From: Clostridium sp. 'deep sea'
GTDB lineage: Bacteria > Bacillota > UBA994 > PWPR01
Assembly (NCBI RefSeq): GCF_014931565.1
Contig: NZ_CP063353.1
Span: 806,001-870,000 of the forward strand
Length of the DNA stretch: 64,000 bases
Direction: 5' to 3'
Shown here piece by piece: positions 41,915 to 51,936 of the stretch (the stretch's first letter is position 1; every line of letters starts with the position of its first letter). The notes beneath the pieces are model-generated. The model saw nothing but the letters and a program-made list of their open reading frames with translations, did not search any database and was not told the DNA's origin. A program made the position numbers and the translations under genes.

Positions 41915-42454
41915 TTATTCTGTTATATTTAAATAGCGTCTGATAAGCTTATTTTTTCTTAAGGCAGCAGCCAATGGAACACCACCAAATATCCCCACTG
42001 CTAACTGAAGTATATTACCAGGTATAGCTTGAATAGGTCCTACCCAGTTACCGTAAATAAAATACTCTGCTAAAAAGTAGCCACCCATCATAATAATTGC
42101 ACCAAAAAATATTCCTATGCTGTTTAGGGTTATAGATTTGCCTTGTTTTCCGTTTATCCAAGAGAAATATCCTATAGTATAACCCATTGCAAACCTTATA
42201 ATAAAAGTATATGGTGCCCACGCTGCAAATTCTGAAAACAAATCAAAAATAGCCATGCCTAACCCACCAACTATGGCACCTTTTCTTCTCCCTAAAAGTA
42301 TTGCCACTGCAATTAAGGGAATATTGCCAAAGTGAGAATATCCTCCTGGTGAGCCAGTAAAATTAACACCTAAACGTGTACTAATAATAACTACGGCAAT
42401 AAGTGTACTAGTTATAACCATTTCTAATATTTTATTGTGTGTTTTGCTCACCAT
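41915..42454 (-). CDS. ECF transporter S component
   Basis: The 179-residue protein has five or six membrane helices and reads like the ECF-type substrate-binding component family PF07155. Key stretches are GGYSHFGNIPLIAVAILLG and RRKGAIVGGLGMAIFDLFSE. It would bind a vitamin or precursor and work with a shared ECF energizing module encoded elsewhere. The divergent MocR/PdxR-like regulator at 42689 and the operator-like repeats between them suggest a B6-related substrate. The nitrilase gene follows in the same operon. Confidence 0.85.
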   Translation of the reverse strand: MVSKTHNKILEMVITSTLIAVVIISTRLGVNFTGSPGGYSHFGNIPLIAVAILLGRRKGAIVGGLGMAIFDLFSEFAAWAPYTFIIRFAMGYTIGYFSWINGKQGKSITLNSIGIFFGAIIMMGGYFLAEYFIYGNWVGPIQAIPGNILQLAVGIFGGVPLAAALRKNKLIRRYLNITE

Positions 42455-42526
42455 AATACTCTCCTCAACCTATTCTAGTTTATTTTTATAGTTTAACAAG
42501 TAACATTAAAACAGAGTTTGTTTACC

Positions 42527-42608
42527 ATACAATATATTAATGATACAATTGTAATATAGCATTACACCATAATGAAATCAATATTGTAATTGTATGCAAT
42601 ACAATATT
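42527..42608. promoter_or_regulatory. Operator-like repeat cluster for the MocR regulator
   Basis: In the divergent intergenic region the 7-mer ATACAAT occurs at 42527-42533, 42543-42549 and 42599-42605, and its complement ATTGTAT at 42589-42595. A nested palindrome with 9-bp arms AATATTGTA/TACAATATT spans 42580-42608. Such direct and inverted copies are typical binding sites of MocR/PdxR regulators. Confidence 0.65.
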
Positions 42609-42688
42609 ATGCTGTGCTTTTATAACTGTTACAACTAGCCTGTAAAATATACCTTTACAAAGCAAAACTATAATAAAGAGGTTATAGT

Positions 42689-44089
42689 ATGATAGATGAA
42701 TATGGCAACGAAATAACGTGGTACCCTAAGTTAAAAAATAATACTAGATCAGTGACCAAAGAGATAGCTCAATTACTTGAAGACGATATTTTAAGTGGAA
42801 AATTAAAATCTGGTTTTAGACTGCCTTCGCAACGCGTACTAGCTAATTTTTTAAATGTTAACCACAGCACTGTTACTAGAGCGTTTAGGCTATGTGAAGC
42901 TAAGGGTTTAATTTTAGGAGTAACTGGTAAAGGCACTTTTGTAAGTGCAGATGCAGGTATTCCTAGGTATTTGTTAAAAGAACATGAATCTAATATAATT
43001 GAAATGGGTCTGGTCTTACCTTTGTATGAGGTTAACCCCCTTATTGAATCATGTTTGAGACAAATTCAAAATAATATAAACTACAATGATGTATTAAGGT
43101 ATGTTCCACCAGAGGGATCTGCGAAACACCGCTATATTGCTGTTAAATGGTTGCAAAAATTCAATATAAAAGCTGATAACAGTAATGTGATTATTACAGC
43201 AGGAACTCAAAATGCTTTATCTGTAATATTAACCACTCTTTTTAATAAGGGAGATAAAATTGTTGTAGATCAATACACCTATACTGGCTTTAAGTCATTG
43301 GCTACACTGCTAGGTATTGTACTTGTACCAGTTGAAATTAATGAAAATGGTATTAACACCATACAGCTTAAAGAGATTTGTGAAAAAGAGAACGTAAAAG
43401 GTATTTATTTAATACCAGATTGCCACAACCCAACATCTATATCTTTAACAGAACATCAGCGTAAAATTATTGCTGAAATTGTTATAAACTATAACTTACT
43501 ACTTATTGAAGATAGCTACTATGCATTTGCTAGTGAGAATCTTTTTAAACCCATTAGTTTTTTTGCACCGAATAATAGTTTTTATATAGCTAGCTTTTCT
43601 AAATCAATAAACCCTAGTTTTAGAATATCTTATTTGGTTTGTGCTAATTTATACACCAAAAAACTGATAGCCGGTATCAATAACTTAACATGGATGGCTT
43701 CACCAATTAATGCTGAAATAATATCTCAAATGATACGCTTTAAGTTTTATGACGAAATAATTAAAGCTAAGAGGATAGCTATAGTAAAACGAAATAAGCT
43801 TGTAGATGAAATTTTAAAAGATTATGAAATACTACCTAATGATTTTTCGTTTTTTAGATATTTAAAATTACCACAAGGCCTAGGAGGAAGAAACTTTGAA
43901 TTAGAGTGTTTTAAAAAAGGTGTTCAGGTGTTTAGCCTAGATAGATTTTCGGTAGATAAGTTGCATAGTGAAAATTCTGTTCGTATTTCAATTAGTGGGC
44001 CTAAAACTATTCATCAGTTAAAATGTGGCTTAATAATCATTAAAAACATATTAGATAATTTTAAATGCAGTGAAAATATAATTATTTAA
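42689..44089 (+). CDS. MocR/PdxR-type GntR regulator with aminotransferase domain
   Basis: The 466-residue protein has an N-terminal GntR winged helix (about 20-85, including GFRLPSQRVLANFLNVNHST) and a fold-type I aminotransferase domain. In it, GTQNALSV, PDCHNPTS, EDSYYAF and SFSKSINPSFRISY are visible; the last holds the PLP lysine. Such regulators sense PLP and often control vitamin B6 genes. It is divergent from the ECF-nitrilase operon with repeat-rich operator DNA between. GAGG lies 10 bases before the ATG. Confidence 0.92.
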   Translation: MIDEYGNEITWYPKLKNNTRSVTKEIAQLLEDDILSGKLKSGFRLPSQRVLANFLNVNHSTVTRAFRLCEAKGLILGVTGKGTFVSADAGIPRYLLKEHESNIIEMGLVLPLYEVNPLIESCLRQIQNNINYNDVLRYVPPEGSAKHRYIAVKWLQKFNIKADNSNVIITAGTQNALSVILTTLFNKGDKIVVDQYTYTGFKSLATLLGIVLVPVEINENGINTIQLKEICEKENVKGIYLIPDCHNPTSISLTEHQRKIIAEIVINYNLLLIEDSYYAFASENLFKPISFFAPNNSFYIASFSKSINPSFRISYLVCANLYTKKLIAGINNLTWMASPINAEIISQMIRFKFYDEIIKAKRIAIVKRNKLVDEILKDYEILPNDFSFFRYLKLPQGLGGRNFELECFKKGVQVFSLDRFSVDKLHSENSVRISISGPKTIHQLKCGLIIIKNILDNFKCSENIII

Positions 44090-44557
44090 ACTAAAATAAT
44101 ATGCTAAAATAATCATTGTTTTATATATTTACAATAAATTTAAGACCTTTCAAAGAATGAAAGGTCTTTCTCTCGTAGCTAGTAATTGTGCATAACTTTC
44201 TATGGAGATTAAATCTGGCATAAAAATTAGAATTTATATTGCATTTGGTCTTTATATTTGTGTAATATTAACTTACAATATTATATTGACACATTGTTTT
44301 AATTTTAAATATATCTATATTATGTTAATTAAAGAATATAATTTGTGTAAAACTATAATTATAGTATCATTTATTGGCTTTGCATAAATAAGATAATTAA
44401 TACTGTTTAAACTAAGTTATAAGTAAAGCAACTTAATACGCCTAATATAGTAATGGAAACAATAAACACTAATTAATCTGCATGCCTAGTGTAAATTAGG
44501 TAACAAGAAACATCAATATGCTATTTTCAGCACTGTATTAGTACAAAAGGAGATACC
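44090..44557. other. 468-base gap
   Basis: Apart from the terminator at 44142-44172, it is AT-rich sequence. One 61-codon frame (44202-44387) has no ribosome binding site and a composition typical of random AT-rich DNA, so I do not call it. The last 20 bases carry AAAGGAGA, the binding site of the next gene. Confidence 0.5.
44142..44172 (+). terminator. Terminator of the MocR regulator
   Basis: AAGACCTTTC and GAAAGGTCTT form a perfect 10-bp stem with a 7-base loop; the T-run is short (TTCTC). Confidence 0.65.
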
Positions 44558-45892
44558 ATGAATAAGTACAAAGAAATAATAAAACATATTAAAAATCAAA
44601 TTATAAATGGTGAACTAACAGTAGGTAAAAGACTACCTGCAGTTAGATCCTTGGCTAATAAGTTTAACTGTAGTGTAGGTACTGTTTTAAGAGCCTACAA
44701 AGAGCTTGAAATTAATCATATAATTTACGCTAAACCACAAAGTGGCTACTATTTATTAAGCAATTCAACCTCTAAAGAAGAGAAAACCGATATTATTGAT
44801 TTTTCTTCGGGATTTCCCGGATTAACTACATTTCATTATCGAGATTTTCAACATTGTTTAAATCAAGCAATTAACATTTACAAAGAGAGCTTGTTTTCTT
44901 ATAGTAACCCTAAAGGTCTACATACTTTAATAGCCGCTATTAATGATACATTTAAAAAGAGTGATATTTACACTAAAGAAGAAAATATTTATATTACTAC
45001 AGGCTCACAGCAAGCCATAGATATTTTAGTTAGAATGCCTTTTCCTAATAACAAAACAAATGTTTTATTAGAGCAACCTAGCTATTACGGGGTAATAAAA
45101 TCGCTTGAACTTAACAATGTTAAAGCTATTGGAATTACTCGTGACCATAATGGAATTAACTTAAAAAATCTTGAAAACCACTTTAAAAATAGCAATGTGA
45201 AGTTCTTTTTTACAATGGCACGCAACCACACCTTAACAGGCACCTCGTACACTAAAAAAGAAAAAGAAAAAATTATAGAGCTAGCTAATAAATATAATGT
45301 TTACATAGTTGAAGATGATATTATGCTAGATTTTGAAAGAAACAGTAGATCTATGCCTTTATATTACTATGATATTTCAGAAAAAGTTATCTATTTAAAA
45401 AGCTTTTCCAAGATTTTACTGCCAGGTTTAAGAGTTTCAGCTACAATTTTACCTAAAGTTCTTACTGATAATTTTTTGGAATTTAAGCGGTGGACAGATC
45501 GTAATAGTCCCATACTTGCTCAAGGAGCTTTAGAAATATTTTAAAAATATGGTATGTTTGAAAAACATAAATCTAGCATGAAAGGCTTGTATTCAAAACG
45601 ACTAAGCTTTTTACTGCAAACACTAGATAATTTAAACACCAGCTTTATTGAATATACTCGACCTAAAAGTGGCTATTTTTTAAGCTTGTTTGTAAAAAGA
45701 GATATCTATTATAATAAAATTATTGACTCACTAAAAAAGCAAGATATTATAATGTTAGATACTCGTAAATCATTTTTAGCTAGTCATCAGCAAAATAATC
45801 ACTTTGCACTAAGTGTTAGTAGGGCTAATAAAGCTATGATATCTAAAGGAGTACCTATTGTAATATCTACTATTCATAATAACTTTAAATAA
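44558..45892 (+). pseudogene. Second MocR-type regulator, interrupted by an in-frame stop
   Basis: Two consecutive frames in the same phase together give a 444-codon MocR protein: GntR winged helix (KRLPAVRSLANKFNCSVGT), aminotransferase domain with GSQQAIDI, VEDDIMLDFERN and the PLP-lysine motif LKSFSKILLPGLR, then a C-terminal part from MFEKHKSSMK. They are separated only by TAA at 45542-45544, where TTA (Leu) would be expected (EIF-Leu-KYGMFEK). This looks like a single nonsense mutation, recent because the rest of the frame is intact. Read-through or a sequencing error are alternatives. Confidence 0.85.
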
Positions 45893-45902
45893 CTATAATT
45901 AT

Positions 45903-45934
45903 AGGCTTAATGTAAAATTGCATTAAGCCTTTTT
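45903..45934 (+). terminator. Terminator after the second MocR
   Basis: AGGCTTAATG pairs with CATTAAGCCT around a short loop, followed by TTTTG. Confidence 0.8.
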
Positions 45935-46051
45935 GATTTCATTAACAGCTATGTTGAATACTTTTTTAGTTATATACAACCGTTTGTCCAATTTTTGCAT
46001 ATTATAAATAAGAGACAAGTTGTAATAAAAATAACTCAAGGGGTTGTTAAG

Positions 46052-46939
46052 ATGGCAATTGGCATTTCTGTTTTTGAAAACATAGTGTACTATGGCCCAA
46101 ACCCTATTTATTATCCAAAACTAGGTACACTAAAGGCTAAAGAAAAAATAAGAATTTTATGGAGAGAAGATGAATGGCTTTATATAGAATTTTATGATAT
46201 AAACCAAAAAAAAAGAGGATATGTTCAGGACTTATTTGTAAGTTATATTATTGGTAAAATAATATCAGTACCTCTTTTAGCAGAGGTAAAACTATCTAAA
46301 GATAGGGTAACAAGTTACTTGGGTCCAATTCCAAATATATATGCTATAGCTGGCACTGTTTTTGAGTATGAGCCACTAACTGTTTACAATGTAACCTTGG
46401 GAGACTATACTTTTGTAGAATACACAATTAAAAACAATCTAAAAAAAAGAGGGTTTATTCATAATAAAGCCATAGATTATGATGCAAAAAGTGATTTAAT
46501 ACCACTTGTTGGAACTAAGTTGGCTGACTTTAGCAATGAATCCTGTTATGGATCAGGGAGTTTTTATAGAAGGGCCTCTCTAAGAGGTCAATGTACTTGG
46601 TACTGCTGGGGTAGAGCAAAAGAAAAATGCAAAAAAAGATTAATGCTTAAATATCCAAATAATGCCCATAACTGGTTTGAAAATAGTACAAAAGGATTTA
46701 GCCGTAAACTTCTTGAGTCTGCTGCACCAGTGAAAAATTCTATTGCCTGTTTTAAGGGTGGAAACTATGGTCATGTAGTTTTTGTTGAAGAAGTTGAAAA
46801 TAACTTGGTTTATTTTACAGAAGCAAATGCTAATAATAACAGTATTGTGGACTCAACAGATGGTATACTAAAAGTTAAAACTGTAGATGAATTTAAAAAC
46901 CACTTAGGTAAAAAACTTCAAGGATATATTTTATTGTAA
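46052..46939 (+). CDS. SH3-like and CHAP domain protein without signal peptide
   Basis: The 295-residue protein has two SH3-like beta segments (about 1-65 and 75-150; WREDEWLYIEFYD, YTFVEYTI) and a C-terminal CHAP amidase domain. The domain contains the catalytic Cys in GQCTWYCWGRA and His in GNYGHVVFVEEVE. ATG at 46052 is preferred because CAAGGGG lies upstream. No signal sequence or membrane anchor is visible, as in phage endolysins, which need a holin; none is nearby. It may be an orphan prophage lysin or an intracellular peptidoglycan hydrolase. Confidence 0.85.
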   Translation: MAIGISVFENIVYYGPNPIYYPKLGTLKAKEKIRILWREDEWLYIEFYDINQKKRGYVQDLFVSYIIGKIISVPLLAEVKLSKDRVTSYLGPIPNIYAIAGTVFEYEPLTVYNVTLGDYTFVEYTIKNNLKKRGFIHNKAIDYDAKSDLIPLVGTKLADFSNESCYGSGSFYRRASLRGQCTWYCWGRAKEKCKKRLMLKYPNNAHNWFENSTKGFSRKLLESAAPVKNSIACFKGGNYGHVVFVEEVENNLVYFTEANANNNSIVDSTDGILKVKTVDEFKNHLGKKLQGYILL

Positions 46940-46986
46940 CTCTGGGGGTAGCTTTAGCAAGCAACCCCTCTTTAACCATGTTATCT

Positions 46987-49900
46987 TTATTCCTCTATAG
47001 ATTTATTAGCATAACAATTATTAACTGCCTCTACAACTTTTTTAAGCTCTTCTTCACGATTATACCACCAGCGATTTGACCATATTCTATGGATACACCA
47101 GCCACGTGACTCTAAGAATTTTTGGCGATGTATGTCCCGCTGACGGGCATTGATGGTGCCATGAAATGATACCCCATCACACTCTATTCCTAATATATAA
47201 CTAGCAATATTTGCATCATAAATAGCTAAATCTATTCGGTATCCATTTACCCCTACCTGAGATTTTACATTATAGCCCAACTTAAGTAGCTCATCATAAA
47301 CCTCTTCCTCAAAAGGGCTATCAAAATGCAATTCATCTGTATTATGTTCTCTAGAGAAAGTTACTTTAAGATATTCTTCAGCAAGCTTATATTTACCTAG
47401 TGAAACCAACTTGGCATACTGTAAATATTGTTTAAATCGCTTTGGTCCTAAGTTTTTACTATTATCAATATTAAGCTGCTCTGGCTCAAAAGAGGTAATA
47501 ATATATACCTTTTGTTTTGCACGGGTTATAGCAACATTTAAGCGATTTTCACCACTATCTTTAGATAAATCACCAAACTGATGACGGAATTTGCCATTAG
47601 TATCTTTAGCATAACCAGTACTAAAAATAATTATATCTCGCTCATCACCTTGTACATTCTCAATATTCTTTACAAATAAACTAACATCTTCGTCGCCTTT
47701 TTTACGAATAATCTCTTCATTAAAAAGTTGCTCAAAATTATCGTTTTTATTTGCCTCAATACTTAATAAATCGAGTATGCAGTTACGTTGAGTAATATTA
47801 AAAGTAATAATACCTATTGTTTCCTGATTTTTTCTAGATATAAGAATTTGCTTAACTTTATTAACAACTACTTTGGCTTCTTCAATATTTTCACGATCTT
47901 TCCATAAACCATTTTCTACTTTTATACGCTCTATTGGTGGGTTATTATAATCCTCTATCCTATTTGGTGATATTTGTAGGTTTCCTTCATAAAACGCATG
48001 ATTAGAAAAGTTAATTAACTGAGAATAACGAGAGCGGTAATGAAACTGAAGCTGAGATGGAATAAATTTATGCTTAGCTAAATCGAGCAAACTCTCCTCT
48101 TCACTTGCCGCTGCAAACTCTTTACTAAGTGTTGTATTTTCGTCATCATATTTTTTTCTAAAGGTCATTGTTGGCTTTAACTGTTTATCATCACCTGCAA
48201 TAACAACATGTTCACCTCTAAAAATTGTGGGTATAGCATCTTCAATAAACATTTGAGATGCCTCATCAAAAATAATTGTATCAAATAAATGTGCAGCTAA
48301 TGGCAGCACCTCCGAAACAGTTTTTGGACCCATTAACATACAAGGATACAAAGAAATAACTAGCTCTTTAAATTCACTAAAATAAACTCGTAAAGGTCTT
48401 ACTCTACGCTTTAATGCTGCTAACCTTCTAAACTCTCGATAGTCATAATCGTGAGCAGTTTTTAAAAACACATTATTCCAATACACATTAATATAGTATT
48501 GTGAATATAAGTGTTTTTCGGTTATTTTTGTATTTACATCACCTAAGTAACTATTATATTTTTCAATATGACTATTAATTTGTGTAAAAAAATCTGTATG
48601 TTGTAAACTCTCAAGTACAAAAGTTGTCATTAATCTTTTTAAATTTTTAATAACCATAACTGACTTATTAAAATCATTGAGCTTTTGATAACAAGCAGTA
48701 ACAATACCCTTAGCATAGTTACTTAAGCTATTTAACTTATAGATATACTTATTATAGTTAGGTAATTGATTAACTGCTAACTGCAAATTATCTGCTTTAA
48801 TACTAATCTTGCTAAACACTAATTTGCCTAATAAATTATTGCCAAATTCAGTTGTAAAGAGCTGCAATACATCAGTCACGTAGTGTTTTAATTGATTTAA
48901 ACAACCTAATAATTGATCTTTAGCTTTCATAAAGCTGTTAAATATAGTTTGGTACTGACTGTGTCTGTCCTGCTGCTCTTGTTTAAGTTTTTTTCCTGCA
49001 AAAATAGACCTGAAAAATTTATTTGCACCAGTAGCTACAGGCTGCAACAACTGGGGGTATTGTTTTGCAAGATATTGTTTTATATTATCATTTAAACTAG
49101 TGTTCAAATCATCATAAATATTATTAGTATTGATAAAGCCAGAAACTATTTTACACTCATTATTACTTGCAATTAAACTACTATATTGGCCTAATAAATC
49201 ATTAATTTTATTAAAAATCATGATTTTACTTTGCACTAAACGAGGCACAGATTTTTTGTTTAAATTATTAACTAATGTATGTTGCTGTAACAAACTCTCT
49301 AACTCATATTTAGTTTGCATATAATTATCTGCATTTAACTCATTGTGTAACTCACCAATATTTGCTTTAGAAAAACACTCAGCTGGTATGCTCTCTATTA
49401 ATAGTAAAAAGTTATTAAATAACTCTTTTTTATTATTATCCAAATCAAAGTTTGAAAAAGCATTGGCATACATTTCTTTACCTGTAAAACCTGAGTATTT
49501 TGAGGTAAACAAAAATTTATTTATACTGCTAATATCATTAACAGTTTCATCTATACTTTTTGAGGTACTAAACAACTTATTTCTTAGTCGTTCTTCATTT
49601 TCATCACAATAATGCTCTCGTTTATTTTTGTAATGAAAGTCTTTAGGATATCTTGCCTCAAAACGCTCTAGGGTGGCAGTAGTTTTTTTGTAGAACTGTG
49701 ATCTATCATTGTGACTGTCATGAATTAAACATATTTTATCCTGTATACTGCTTAACCTATTATAAATAACATCGAGAGCAGCCTTTTTTTGAGATACCAC
49801 TAATACCTTTTTTCCCTTTGCCATACAATCAGCAACAATATTTGTGATTGTTTGAGACTTGCCAGTACCAGGTGGTCCAAACACCACTAAGCTACCATAG

Positions 49901-51006
49901 TCATTACATTTTTTAAGAGTCAGCTCTTGAGAATAATCTAACCTATTAATATAATAATACTTTTTATCTACAAACTCAGATGAAATCAATGAATCTGAAT
50001 CTCCGTTTTGTGGCATATTTGCCTCTTTATCACCAAGCAAAATTTGCAGAGAATTATTAGCTAGTTCTCCTTGCTCACATAACTCTAATAAATCATTATA
50101 ATCATGGTAAATAGCGTTTGCTGTAGGAAACTGTCCAATAACAAAGTATCCCTTATAAAATAGCTCACCTTCTTGATATTTTTTATAGTCCTTTGCTGTA
50201 TAATTATTAAGTTTTTTCAACTTAATCTTATCAAAATTTAAAATATCTATATCATTAATTTTATAGTACTCAATTAACTCACTAATAACAGCTTGTCTAC
50301 TTTTTAGCTCAAAAATATTATCCTCTTTATTATCAAGATTATTATTTAAGCGGGCAGAAAACAAAAAGACATCATTGGCAACAATATTACTTTCATCAAG
50401 TGTATGTATAAACCATCTTTTATTCTTTTTATTAATAGAAACAGAAATATAACCGAGTGGAGCCCTACAAAAACTATCTTTTGGATTAAACTTACCTTCT
50501 ACAAAATTTACTGCTAACTTTAAATTATGAATACCAGTTTCTTTACGCTCAAAATCAACCTCATAAAAAAGAGTTTGCAAAGCATAGTCATATTGCTCTA
50601 TTAACTCTGTTTTAAAAACAATTTGATCTCTTAAATCTAAAATCAGCTCATTAATATTAGCATAAGCATCTTGTAAAACATAAGAAATATCAAAAAAATA
50701 CTCTTCTACAACCCTTTTTACAGTATCATAATTAAACTCAGGTACATTATTCAGCTCATTTTCAATTTTTTTTATGTACCTATAATACTTTTTACTGAAA
50801 CTTTGAGCAGATGGTAAAATTTCTATACCACTCTTTTTATTAAACACCAAAGCCTCAAAAATTTCAGTTGCTTTATGTAAATAAATATTATCTAAGTCAA
50901 CAAGATCAAAAGCCCGTTTTTTATAAATTTTATTTAAAACTAAACTCCTGTTTCTTTTACTTATATTAATAATTCTGGACTGATATTTTTTTAATAAACT
51001 CTCCAT
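46987..51006 (-). CDS. Hhe-like defence protein (DUF4011-helicase-Vsr)
   Basis: The 1,339-residue protein begins with a DUF4011-type helical region (MESLLKKYQSRIINISKRN). A superfamily 1 helicase follows: motif I GPPGTGKSQT near 385, motif II FDEAS, motif III AGDDKQLKPT, motif VI NVAITRAKQKVY. The C-terminus (about 1220-1335) is a Vsr/DUF559-like PD-(D/E)XK nuclease: FEEEVYDEL, YRIDLAIYD, GIECDG, RDIHRQKFLESRGW. This matches Hhe, described as anti-phage. ATG at 51004-51006 follows GGGGGAAAG. The middle (about 520-800) is divergent and helical. A RAYT transposase lies just upstream. Confidence 0.88.
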   Translation of the reverse strand: MESLLKKYQSRIINISKRNRSLVLNKIYKKRAFDLVDLDNIYLHKATEIFEALVFNKKSGIEILPSAQSFSKKYYRYIKKIENELNNVPEFNYDTVKRVVEEYFFDISYVLQDAYANINELILDLRDQIVFKTELIEQYDYALQTLFYEVDFERKETGIHNLKLAVNFVEGKFNPKDSFCRAPLGYISVSINKKNKRWFIHTLDESNIVANDVFLFSARLNNNLDNKEDNIFELKSRQAVISELIEYYKINDIDILNFDKIKLKKLNNYTAKDYKKYQEGELFYKGYFVIGQFPTANAIYHDYNDLLELCEQGELANNSLQILLGDKEANMPQNGDSDSLISSEFVDKKYYYINRLDYSQELTLKKCNDYGSLVVFGPPGTGKSQTITNIVADCMAKGKKVLVVSQKKAALDVIYNRLSSIQDKICLIHDSHNDRSQFYKKTTATLERFEARYPKDFHYKNKREHYCDENEERLRNKLFSTSKSIDETVNDISSINKFLFTSKYSGFTGKEMYANAFSNFDLDNNKKELFNNFLLLIESIPAECFSKANIGELHNELNADNYMQTKYELESLLQQHTLVNNLNKKSVPRLVQSKIMIFNKINDLLGQYSSLIASNNECKIVSGFINTNNIYDDLNTSLNDNIKQYLAKQYPQLLQPVATGANKFFRSIFAGKKLKQEQQDRHSQYQTIFNSFMKAKDQLLGCLNQLKHYVTDVLQLFTTEFGNNLLGKLVFSKISIKADNLQLAVNQLPNYNKYIYKLNSLSNYAKGIVTACYQKLNDFNKSVMVIKNLKRLMTTFVLESLQHTDFFTQINSHIEKYNSYLGDVNTKITEKHLYSQYYINVYWNNVFLKTAHDYDYREFRRLAALKRRVRPLRVYFSEFKELVISLYPCMLMGPKTVSEVLPLAAHLFDTIIFDEASQMFIEDAIPTIFRGEHVVIAGDDKQLKPTMTFRKKYDDENTTLSKEFAAASEEESLLDLAKHKFIPSQLQFHYRSRYSQLINFSNHAFYEGNLQISPNRIEDYNNPPIERIKVENGLWKDRENIEEAKVVVNKVKQILISRKNQETIGIITFNITQRNCILDLLSIEANKNDNFEQLFNEEIIRKKGDEDVSLFVKNIENVQGDERDIIIFSTGYAKDTNGKFRHQFGDLSKDSGENRLNVAITRAKQKVYIITSFEPEQLNIDNSKNLGPKRFKQYLQYAKLVSLGKYKLAEEYLKVTFSREHNTDELHFDSPFEEEVYDELLKLGYNVKSQVGVNGYRIDLAIYDANIASYILGIECDGVSFHGTINARQRDIHRQKFLESRGWCIHRIWSNRWWYNREEELKKVVEAVNNCYANKSIEE

Positions 51007-51086
51007 ACTTTCCCCCATATAACACTGGCTATATCTATTTTATCTCTTAATTAATTATATAATTTTAATAGTGTTCAGTAAATAAG

Positions 51087-51122
51087 TTTTAGCACATAGG
51101 GACGGTTCTCCTTATGCTAAAA
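51087..51122. repeat. RAYT-associated palindrome, left end
   Basis: TTTTAGCA and TGCTAAAA form the stem; the core GGGACGGTTCTC (51099-51110) is the exact reverse complement of the core at 51948-51959. The hairpin overlaps the transposase stop codon. Confidence 0.85.
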
Positions 51123-51914
51123 AATAGTTTCACTATACTTTTTTAGCGCATATCTAACCTTAGCTACACTCATACCTAATAGTTTAGCAATTTTGCTATA
51201 CGAGTATCCCGTTTGCTCATATAAAATATATATTAGTTCATTAAACAAACACTTATTAGTTTTATACTCATTTAAGATATCTACATTATGTTCTCGATTA
51301 AAATCATTTAAAGTCTGCCAAAACAATTCTTGTATATTTTTAGCAATTTGTTCTTTTGTATCTATAAAATAATCTGCAATCTCTTCTTCTTGATGAAAGT
51401 TAATATATCTTTTTTTGTTGTTTCTAAAATAATCCATGTAAAATTCTTTTAAAGATTTACTTATATATTTCTCTTTATAAATAAATTCAAAATAGCTACT
51501 AAACTTATATTCTTCTATTTTCTCTACAAGACAGGCTTTAGTAGGATTTCTGTGAACATATCTAACAACTTGTTTAAGTGAATTATCATCCTGTATAACC
51601 TCACTTCTAAATCTATCTCCAAATACAGGTCCTACTCTATCATTTGCATTATTATAGTATTTAGCATATTTAAGAAGAACAATTTTAATAAATCTAGAGA
51701 TATTACTTAACTCAGCTTTAACTACTAAATGAGCGTGGTTGCCCATAATGCACCAAGCTAATAACCCTATATAATTTAATTCTACTTGTTCATTTATGTA
51801 TTTAAGTAAAACATATTTGTGCTGATCTGTATTAAAAACTGCCTCTTTATTAATTCCTCTTATCATTAAATGATAAAAGTCAGTAGAGCTTACTTTACGT
51901 GCACATCTTGGCAT
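51117..51914 (-). CDS. REP-associated tyrosine transposase (RAYT, Y1 family)
   Basis: The 265-residue protein starts MPRCARKVSSTDFYHLMIRG, with GGAGGTG upstream at 51912-51914; a longer frame from 52049 runs back into the palindrome. Y1 motifs are the HUH-like HAHLVVK in IMGNHAHLVVK and the tyrosine in KQVVRYVHRNPTKA. A C-terminal helix-turn-helix (SYSKIAKLLGMSVAKVRYAL) is typical for RAYTs of Firmicutes. Palindromes in inverted orientation flank the gene. RAYTs process REP-like sequences rather than moving as ordinary insertion sequences. Confidence 0.92.
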   Translation of the reverse strand: MPRCARKVSSTDFYHLMIRGINKEAVFNTDQHKYVLLKYINEQVELNYIGLLAWCIMGNHAHLVVKAELSNISRFIKIVLLKYAKYYNNANDRVGPVFGDRFRSEVIQDDNSLKQVVRYVHRNPTKACLVEKIEEYKFSSYFEFIYKEKYISKSLKEFYMDYFRNNKKRYINFHQEEEIADYFIDTKEQIAKNIQELFWQTLNDFNREHNVDILNEYKTNKCLFNELIYILYEQTGYSYSKIAKLLGMSVAKVRYALKKYSETIF

Positions 51915-51936
51915 TAGAGCACCTCCAAAACTTGAA

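Noticed and set aside
44202-44387. A 61-codon hydrophobic frame
   Set aside because: No ribosome binding site, and the residue content (Ile, Tyr, Asn, Leu) is what random AT-rich DNA gives.
46944-46975. Possible terminator after the CHAP gene
   Set aside because: GGGG-GCTT pairs with AAGC-CCCC, but with internal mismatches and no real T-run.
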